64,000 nt of DNA. It comes from Streptomyces sp. NBC_00443. Lineage in GTDB: Bacteria; Actinomycetota; Actinomycetes; Streptomycetales; Streptomycetaceae. The notes beneath the pieces were generated by a model. The model made no database searches. It was not told the origin of the DNA and saw only the letters and a program-made list of their open reading frames with translations. The translations under genes were made by a program, and so were the position numbers. The stretch spans positions 4,402,001-4,466,000 of the forward strand of contig NZ_CP107917.1 in NCBI RefSeq assembly GCF_036014175.1, written 5' to 3'. Positions 58,857 through 64,000 of this stretch are shown one piece after another. Positions within the stretch are counted from its first letter, which is position 1, and each line of letters begins with the position of its first letter.

Positions 58857-59912
58857 ATGAGCACGCAGACGACGTCCGGTCTCGCGATCGAGACCGCGGG
58901 CCTGGTGAAGACGTTCGGTGAGACACGGGCCGTCGACGGCGTGGACCTCGCGGTTCCGGCCGGCACGGTCTACGGCGTCCTCGGCCCCAACGGCGCCGGA
59001 AAGACCACCACGGTGAAAATGCTCGCCACCCTCCTACGACCCGACGGCGGCGAGGCCCACGTCTTCGGCCACGACGTCGTCCGCGAGGCCGACGAGGTAC
59101 GCGGCCGCGTCAGCCTCACCGGCCAGTACGCCTCCGTGGACGAGGACCTCACCGGCACCGAGAACCTGGTCCTGCTGGGCCGGCTCCTCGGACACGGCAA
59201 GCAGGCCGCGCGGCAGCGCTCCGCGCAGCTCCTGGAGGCCTTCGGGCTGACGGAGGCGGCCGCGAAGCAGGTGAAGAACTACTCCGGCGGCATGCGGCGC
59301 CGTATCGACATCGCCGCTTCCATCCTCAACACCCCCGACCTGCTCTTCCTCGACGAGCCGACGACGGGCCTCGACCCGCGCAGCCGCAACCAGGTGTGGG
59401 ACATCGTGCGCGCGGTCGTCGCCCAGGGCACGACGGTGCTGCTGACCACGCAGTACCTGGACGAGGCCGACCAGTTGGCCTCCCGGATCGCCGTCATCGA
59501 CCACGGCAAGGTGATCGCCGAGGGGACCAAGGGCGAGCTGAAGGCGTCCGTGGGCGCCGGTTCCGTCCATCTGCGGCTGCGCGACGCGGCGCAGCGTCCG
59601 GAGGCCGAGCGCGTCCTGCGGCTGACCCTGGACGCGGAAGTGCAGCTGGAGCCGGATCCCGTGGCCCTCACCGCACGTGTCGGCTCCGGGGCCGCCGATG
59701 GCCAGGGCGCGGCGGAACAGGCCGCCCGAGCACTCGCCGAGCTGGCCCGCACCGGGATCACCGTCGACAACTTCTCGCTGGGCCAGCCCAGCCTGGACGA
59801 GGTGTTCCTCGCCCTCACCGGACACGACACCCGCGACGCACGCGACAACGACGAACGGACGGCCAAGGCCGACCAGCCCGGCAAGGACGACAAGGACGGG
59901 GTGGCGGCATGA
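58857..59912 (+). CDS. ABC transporter ATP-binding protein, DrrA family
   Basis: 351 aa, ATG 58857 preceded by GGAAGGA. ATPase features: Walker A GPNGAGKTTT (residues about 42-51), Q-loop TGQYASVDEDLTG, signature YSGGMRRRIDIA, Walker B LLFLDEPTTGLDP and H-loop region TTQYLDEADQL. The C-terminal 100 residues (QPSLDEVFLALTGHD) are the DrrA-type accessory domain. Such proteins energise drug export (daunorubicin-type). The following permease overlaps it by 4 bp. Confidence 0.95.
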   Translation: MSTQTTSGLAIETAGLVKTFGETRAVDGVDLAVPAGTVYGVLGPNGAGKTTTVKMLATLLRPDGGEAHVFGHDVVREADEVRGRVSLTGQYASVDEDLTGTENLVLLGRLLGHGKQAARQRSAQLLEAFGLTEAAAKQVKNYSGGMRRRIDIAASILNTPDLLFLDEPTTGLDPRSRNQVWDIVRAVVAQGTTVLLTTQYLDEADQLASRIAVIDHGKVIAEGTKGELKASVGAGSVHLRLRDAAQRPEAERVLRLTLDAEVQLEPDPVALTARVGSGAADGQGAAEQAARALAELARTGITVDNFSLGQPSLDEVFLALTGHDTRDARDNDERTAKADQPGKDDKDGVAA

Positions 59913-60757
59913 GCACCGTGACGCAGACCGAGAACAAGGAACTCGCCCCCGTCAGCGCCGAGTCGCTCGCGGCGCTGCTCGTCGCGGGGGAGCGGCCGCC
60001 GCGGCCCAGCGCCCTGTCGGCCTCGATGACCTTCGGCTGGCGCGCGATCCTGAAGATCAAGCACGTGCCGGAGCAGCTCTTCGACGTCACCGCGTTCCCG
60101 ATCATGATGGTGCTGATGTACACGTACCTGTTCGGCGGCGCTCTGGCCGGGTCCCCGAAGGAGTACATCCAGTTCCTGCTGCCGGGCATCCTGGTGATGT
60201 CGGTCGTGATGATCACGATGTACACGGGCGTCTCGGTGAACACCGACATCGAGAAGGGTGTCTTCGACCGGTTCCGTTCGCTGCCCATCTGGCGGCCGTC
60301 GACGATGGTCGGCTATCTGCTGGGCGACGCCCTGCGCTACACGATCGCGTCCGTGGTGATGCTCACCGTCGGCATGATCATCGGCTACCGCCCGGACGGC
60401 GGGGTGGTCGGTGTCCTCGCCGGGATCGCCCTGCTGGTCGCCTTCTCGTTCGCGTTCTCGTGGGTCTGGACGATGTTCGGGCTGTTGCTGCGCAGCGAGA
60501 AGTCGGTGATGGGCGTCAGCATGATGGTGCTGTTCCCGCTGACCTTCCTGTCGAACATCTTCGTCGACCCGAAGACCATGCCGGGCTGGCTCCAGGCCTT
60601 CGTCAACAACAGCCCGATCACCCATCTGGCCTCGGCCGTCCGCGAGTTGATGGCGGGCAACTGGCCTGCGGACGAGATCGCCTGGTCGGTGGGCTGGGCG
60701 GGCCTGTTCGTGCTGGTCTTCGGGCCGATCACGATGCGGCTGTACAACCGCAAGTAG
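59909..60757 (+). CDS. ABC-2 type permease, DrrB family
   Basis: 282 aa; ATG 59909 overlaps the previous stop (ATGA). About 45 residues of cytoplasmic tail precede six helices: FDVTAFPIMMVLMYTYLFG, FLLPGILVMSVVMITMY, AGIALLVAFSFAFSWVW and MVLFPLTFLSNIFV among them. The motif VFDRFRSLPIWRPSTMVGYLLGD between helices 2 and 3 is typical of DrrB-like ABC-2 permeases. It forms the membrane part of the exporter with the protein at 58857; the substrate is unknown. Confidence 0.94.
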   Translation: MSTVTQTENKELAPVSAESLAALLVAGERPPRPSALSASMTFGWRAILKIKHVPEQLFDVTAFPIMMVLMYTYLFGGALAGSPKEYIQFLLPGILVMSVVMITMYTGVSVNTDIEKGVFDRFRSLPIWRPSTMVGYLLGDALRYTIASVVMLTVGMIIGYRPDGGVVGVLAGIALLVAFSFAFSWVWTMFGLLLRSEKSVMGVSMMVLFPLTFLSNIFVDPKTMPGWLQAFVNNSPITHLASAVRELMAGNWPADEIAWSVGWAGLFVLVFGPITMRLYNRK

Positions 60758-60807
60758 CGCGTACAACAGCAAGCAGCGCGCTCAGCCGCAAGCAGCGCCG
60801 AACGTGG

Positions 60808-60833
60808 AGCCCGTCCGATACGTCAGACGGGCT
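60808..60833. terminator. Hairpin at the end of the potassium channel gene
   Basis: AGCCCGTC and GACGGGCT pair around a 10-base loop. The channel stop codon (60823-60825) lies inside it, and the ABC permease gene ends 50 bp away on the other strand. Probably a bidirectional terminator. Confidence 0.6.
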
Positions 60834-61941
60834 TCATGCCTGGGGGCAGACGCCGGTCATCGGGTGCGACCTGACTGCCCGGCGTCGCCCTCACGATCGT
60901 GATGAGCCGGTCCGTCAACTCCAGTGTCCCGACGTCCGGATCGTCGTATCCGAGCACCCGGTGCCCGCGTACGACGCTCACCACCAGGTCGTCCGTCTGG
61001 CGCGGGTTCTTGCCCACCTCGGCCTTTATGACCGGCCGTTCGACGATGTCGAGCCCGCTGCCCTGCTGGATCAGGTCCTCCAGCACCATGCCGGCGGCGG
61101 GGCTGAGCACCGAGAGGCCGAGCAGCCGCCCGGCCGCGCTGGCGCTGGTGATGACAGCGTCGGCGCCGGACTGTTTGAGCAGCGGCGCGTTCTCCTCCTC
61201 ACGCACCGCGGCCACGATCTTCGCCCCGCGGTTGAGCTGCCGTGCCGTCAGCGTCACCAGGACGGCGGTGTCGTCGCGCTGGGTGGCGATGATGATCTTC
61301 CGTGCCTTGTGCACCTCGGCCCGCTTCAGGACCTCGCTGCGTGTCGCGTCCCCCGTGACTCCCGCGTATCCGTCCGCGACCGCCGCCTCGATCACCTTGG
61401 AACTCGGGTCGACCACGATGACCTGTTCCTTCTTCAAGCCCGTCGCGCAGACGGTCTGGATCGCCGAACGGCCCTTGGTGCCGAAGCCGACGACAACGGT
61501 GTGGTCGCGCAAGGTGGACCTCCAGCGGGTCAATCGCCATTCCTCCCGGGTCCGTTCGGTGAGGACCTCGAGCGTGGTGCCGACCAGGATGATCAGGAAC
61601 AGCACGCGCATCGGCGTGATGACGAAGATATTGGTGAGCCGGGCGGCGTCACTGACCGGGGTGATGTCGCCGTATCCGGTCGTGGAGAGGCTGACGGTCG
61701 CGTAGTAGAAGGCGTCGAGAAGGTCGACGGAACCGTCGGAGCTGTCGTTGTACCCGTCATGGTCGGCGTAGACGATCAACGCGGCCGCCACGAGCAGCGA
61801 GAGCGCGATCATGACCCGCTTGGCGACCTGCCGGAACGGATGCTCCACGATCTTCTTCGGAAGCTTCACGCGATAGGTGGCGACACGCTCGTCCGCCTCG
61901 CGCGCTATGGCGTCCTGGCCCGGAAGTTTCACGTGAAACAC
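60823..61941 (-). CDS. Potassium channel with RCK/TrkA-N domains
   Basis: 372 aa. A cytoplasmic N-terminus is followed by helix RVMIALSLLVAAALIVYA, a pore loop with selectivity filter STTGYGDITPV (residues about 90-100) and helix VLFLIILVGTTLEVLT, i.e. the two-helix channel type. The RCK NAD-binding domain begins VVVGFGTKGRSAIQ (about 146) with the acidic strand end VIVVDPSS, and a TrkA-C part closes the protein. K+ or a nucleotide probably gates it. The ATG overlaps the end of moeA; the first four codons are written by a parS site. Confidence 0.93.
   Translation of the reverse strand: MFHVKLPGQDAIAREADERVATYRVKLPKKIVEHPFRQVAKRVMIALSLLVAAALIVYADHDGYNDSSDGSVDLLDAFYYATVSLSTTGYGDITPVSDAARLTNIFVITPMRVLFLIILVGTTLEVLTERTREEWRLTRWRSTLRDHTVVVGFGTKGRSAIQTVCATGLKKEQVIVVDPSSKVIEAAVADGYAGVTGDATRSEVLKRAEVHKARKIIIATQRDDTAVLVTLTARQLNRGAKIVAAVREEENAPLLKQSGADAVITSASAAGRLLGLSVLSPAAGMVLEDLIQQGSGLDIVERPVIKAEVGKNPRQTDDLVVSVVRGHRVLGYDDPDVGTLELTDRLITIVRATPGSQVAPDDRRLPPGMKPV
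61926..61939. promoter_or_regulatory. parS: parS site inside the moeA/channel overlap
   Basis: GTTTCACGTGAAAC, a perfect 14-bp parS palindrome identical to that at 27531-27544. It encodes part of the first residues of the channel (FHVK) and contains the moeA stop codon TGA. Its coordinates lie 34.4 kb from the other site. Confidence 0.93.
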
Positions 61942-63299
61942 ACCTCGATACCGGCGGTGGCCCAGGGCAGGTCGAGCAGTTCGGTCTCCTGACCAGCACG
62001 GACACCGCCCGGGGGGACGACGGCGATTGCATCGGCCGCCGCCATGCCCCGCAGCATGGCCGGGCCGTGGTAGCGCAGCGGCACAGCGTGGTCGCCGCGC
62101 AGCACGACGGGGATGAGCCGGGTGTCGTACGGATGCCCGTGTGCCGCCTCGCTCAGCGGCAGCGTGTAGGGCTCCGGGGCGGGGCGTGCCGCGAGCGTGC
62201 GCAGCAGAGGTTCGGCGAGTGTGAGCAGGCCGGAGACGGCGGCGAGGGGGTTGCCGGGCAGGCCCACGAGGTGCTGGTTCTCCTTGAGGCGGGCCAGCAG
62301 CATGGGATGGCCGGGCCGCACCTTGACGCTGTCCACCAGGAGTTCGGCGCCGATGCGGTGCAGGGTGGGGTGGACGTGGTCGACGGGGCCGGCCGCGGTG
62401 CCGCCGGTGGTGACGACGAGGTCCGCGTTGGAGCCGGTGAGCGCCTTGCGCAGGGCCTTGGCGTCGTCGCCGAGTCGGCGCACGGCGGTGACCTCGGCGC
62501 CGAGTGCGCGCAGCCAGGGCGGCAGCATCGGGCCGAGGGCGTCGCGGATCAGCCCGTCGTGCGGGAGCCCTTCGGTGAGCAACTCGTCGCCGAGGATGAT
62601 CACTTCGACGCGGGGGCGGGGCACGGCGGTGACGGTGTCGTATCCGGCGGCGGCTGCCAGGCCGAGCACGGCCGGGGTCACCAGGGTGCCGACGGCCAGC
62701 AGATGATCGCCCTTACGGCACTCCTGGCCGCGTGCGCGGATGTCCTGGCCGTGCTGGATCTCCCGGGTGGCGTGCAGATGGCCCTGGGCGCCCATGCGGC
62801 CGTGCTCGCTGCGCAGCACGGCGGTGGTGTCCAGGGGGATGCGGGCGCCGGTCGCGATACGGACGGCCTCGCCGTCGGTGAGCGGCTCGGCCTCGGCGTG
62901 CCCGGCCAGCACGCCCTCGTCCCGTACGTCCCAGGGGCCGGGGCCCGCGATGGCCCAGCCGTCCATCGCCGAGGTGTCGAAGGAGGGCAGATCGGTGAGG
63001 GCCGTGAGAGGAGCGGCGAGAGCGAGGCCCAGGGCGGCGTCGAGAGGGACGGAGACGGGGGCACGGCCGGCGGCCCGGGTGCCGGATCGGGCGGCCCGAG
63101 CGGCGATATCGCGGGCTTCGGGCCAGGGGGTGGCTTTGTGGTGGCCGTCCGGCTTGGCGGAGCTGGGGGCGGGCGGGGTGGGTGCGGGCACGTCGTCGCC
63201 CGGTGTGCGGTGGCCGTTGTCCCCGTTCACGAGGGCGAGCACCTCCTCGACGTCGAGGTCCTCGGCGTCCTCGTCCGCCTGGATGCCGCGGGGGGTCAT
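61929..63299 (-). CDS. moeA: Molybdopterin molybdotransferase MoeA
   Basis: 456 aa from ATG 63299. MoeA inserts molybdate into adenylylated molybdopterin. About 80 extra N-terminal residues (acidic, DEDAEDLDVEEVLALVNG) precede the core. Conserved segments: FDTSAMDGWAI (domain II start), RIPLDTTAVLRSEH, VEVIILGDELL, the catalytic-loop VVTTGGTAAGPVDHV (residues about 290-305), and GLPGNPLAAVSGLL. It overlaps mobA by 4 bp at its 5' end (ATGA) and the channel gene by 13 bp at its 3' end, forming a compact operon. Confidence 0.93.
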   Translation of the reverse strand: MTPRGIQADEDAEDLDVEEVLALVNGDNGHRTPGDDVPAPTPPAPSSAKPDGHHKATPWPEARDIAARAARSGTRAAGRAPVSVPLDAALGLALAAPLTALTDLPSFDTSAMDGWAIAGPGPWDVRDEGVLAGHAEAEPLTDGEAVRIATGARIPLDTTAVLRSEHGRMGAQGHLHATREIQHGQDIRARGQECRKGDHLLAVGTLVTPAVLGLAAAAGYDTVTAVPRPRVEVIILGDELLTEGLPHDGLIRDALGPMLPPWLRALGAEVTAVRRLGDDAKALRKALTGSNADLVVTTGGTAAGPVDHVHPTLHRIGAELLVDSVKVRPGHPMLLARLKENQHLVGLPGNPLAAVSGLLTLAEPLLRTLAARPAPEPYTLPLSEAAHGHPYDTRLIPVVLRGDHAVPLRYHGPAMLRGMAAADAIAVVPPGGVRAGQETELLDLPWATAGIEVCFT

Positions 63300-64000
63300 C
63301 CGGCGTCCGGGCGGGTATCGGGGGTGGCGTCGGGGGCCACGTCGGACTTGGCGGCGGCCTCTTCGGCCCAGCGCAGGGCGAGGGCGGCGGCCTTGCGGGA
63401 TGCCTCGACGACCGCTTCGGGTCCGCCCTCGCCGCCCCTGGCCTGCGCCGCCGCGTACCCGACGAGGAAGGTGGTCAGCGGGGCCGCGGGCCGCGCCACG
63501 CCGTGGGCGGCGTCGCGGGCGAGGTCCAGCAGCAGCTTGGTGTCGACGTCGAGGTCGATGCCCAGTTCGTCCTTGACTGCGGAAATCCATTCATCCAACA
63601 CGTGCCCATGCTCCCTGATGCGTGCCCTGGCGGTGGCGATGTCGTCCCAGGTGTCGCAGTCGAAGGACGCGACGGGGTCGGGGACGCGGGTGAGTCCGAG
63701 CTTGCCGGTCAGCCGGCGCAGGGGGAGGCCGGCGAGGCCGTCCCGCCCTTGGGTGAGCGCGGCCAGTTCGCGGCGCAGCGCGGGCGCGCGGTACGCGGCG
63801 ACGAGCGGCTGGTCGCGGCCGTCGGCGTCGGTGAGCAGCGCGCCGTCGGCCCCGCCGGAGCGCAGGGCGGCCAACAGCCGCCGTACCGTGCCCTCGTCGA
63901 GGAACGGCAGGTCGGCCGAGAGCACGACGACCTGCTCCGCGCCGGTGTGCCGGAGCCCGGCGTCGAGGGCGGCGACCGGGCCGCCACCGGGCGGGTCCTC
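63296..64000 (-). CDS. mobA: MobA-like nucleotidyltransferase with DUF6457 domain, 5' end outside the window
   Basis: At least 234 residues. At the window edge the sequence reads PPGGGPVAALDAGL, then VVVLSADLPFLDEGTV and FDCDTWDDIATAR, the MobA/MocA pattern (nucleotide-binding N-terminus missing here). The C-terminal 110 residues hold a separate helical domain, LDEWISAVKDELGID and VARPAAPLTTFLVGYAAAQA, resembling DUF6457, found alone or fused to molybdopterin proteins in actinobacteria. It probably forms the guanine dinucleotide form of the cofactor. The stop codon overlaps the moeA start (ATGA). Confidence 0.88.
   Translation of the reverse strand, partial: EDPPGGGPVAALDAGLRHTGAEQVVVLSADLPFLDEGTVRRLLAALRSGGADGALLTDADGRDQPLVAAYRAPALRRELAALTQGRDGLAGLPLRRLTGKLGLTRVPDPVASFDCDTWDDIATARARIREHGHVLDEWISAVKDELGIDLDVDTKLLLDLARDAAHGVARPAAPLTTFLVGYAAAQARGGEGGPEAVVEASRKAAALALRWAEEAAAKSDVAPDATPDTRPDAG

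Noticed and set aside
1..64000. Biosynthetic gene cluster, prophage or integrative element
   Set aside because: No polyketide or peptide synthetase, integrase, transposase, phage structural gene or attachment-site duplication was recognised; gene content looks like chromosomal core.

Overview
The window is about 72% G+C by eye, with codon use, gene families and promoter forms typical of Streptomyces: snapalysin with a LysR partner, a Bpa proteasome activator, SpoIIE-type phosphatases, many leaderless genes with a TANNNT box about 7 bases before ATG/GTG, and Streptomyces-type parS sites. Gene order (methionyl-tRNA synthetase, aspS, acyl-CoA dehydrogenase, M18 aminopeptidase, DD-peptidase, bkd operon, two Ser/Thr kinases, DrrAB-like ABC pair, moeA) resembles, from memory, the conserved core of the chromosome on one side of oriC (around SCO3775-SCO3830 of S. 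coelicolor). Two perfect 14-bp parS palindromes agree with an origin-proximal position. No rRNA, tRNA, CRISPR array or insertion sequence was seen.

Layout. 1-1000: two broken gene remnants (a WD40-repeat protein and the 3' end of an unknown gene). 1.0-10.2 kb: a caspase-fold-like protein that seems to lack its catalytic dyad, a SpoIIE phosphatase, two membrane proteins, a MocR regulator divergent from an alpha/beta hydrolase, an EEP-family hydrolase and a FUSC-like membrane protein. 10.2-14.3 kb: secreted proteins, namely snapalysin with its LysR regulator and a PhoX phosphatase with a PHO box. 14.5-19.8 kb: a TerF-like VWA protein with a long Thr/Glu/Pro repeat, then two different methionyl-tRNA synthetase genes in tandem, separated by a triple 12-bp repeat made of start-stop mini-ORFs. 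19.8-25.6 kb: pectate lyase, small unknown proteins, an AbiEii-like protein, an MFS permease with a LacI-type operator, and a Tat-exported intradiol dioxygenase. 25.7-36.3 kb: aspS, a parS site, a phosphatase/anti-sigma-kinase fusion, an AI-2E-family permease, pirin, a TetR/DHA2 efflux pair with elaborate operators, SseB-like protein and a second exported dioxygenase. 36.4-48.1 kb: acyl-CoA dehydrogenase, M18 aminopeptidase, GlxA-type regulator with cupin, nitrilase-family hydrolase, mycothiol-dependent-isomerase-like protein, methyltransferase, GntR-MFS operon and a K15-like DD-transpeptidase. 48.1-55.7 kb: branched-chain ketoacid dehydrogenase operon and two divergent membrane Ser/Thr kinases. 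55.8-64 kb: Bpa, a Ser/Pro-rich surface protein, quinone oxidoreductase, ABC exporter pair, and an overlapping mobA-moeA-potassium channel block that carries the second parS.

Three otherwise intact genes (24653-25617, 27686-29907, 43260-44083) carry what look like single-base indels, two of them clearly in G/C runs. Base-calling error is the likeliest cause, but real frameshifts cannot be excluded. The best leads for novelty are the paired methionyl-tRNA synthetases with the Met-Thr-Ser-stop repeat between them, the apparently dead caspase-like protein, and several unassigned operators. Everything here was read by eye; no database search was possible.
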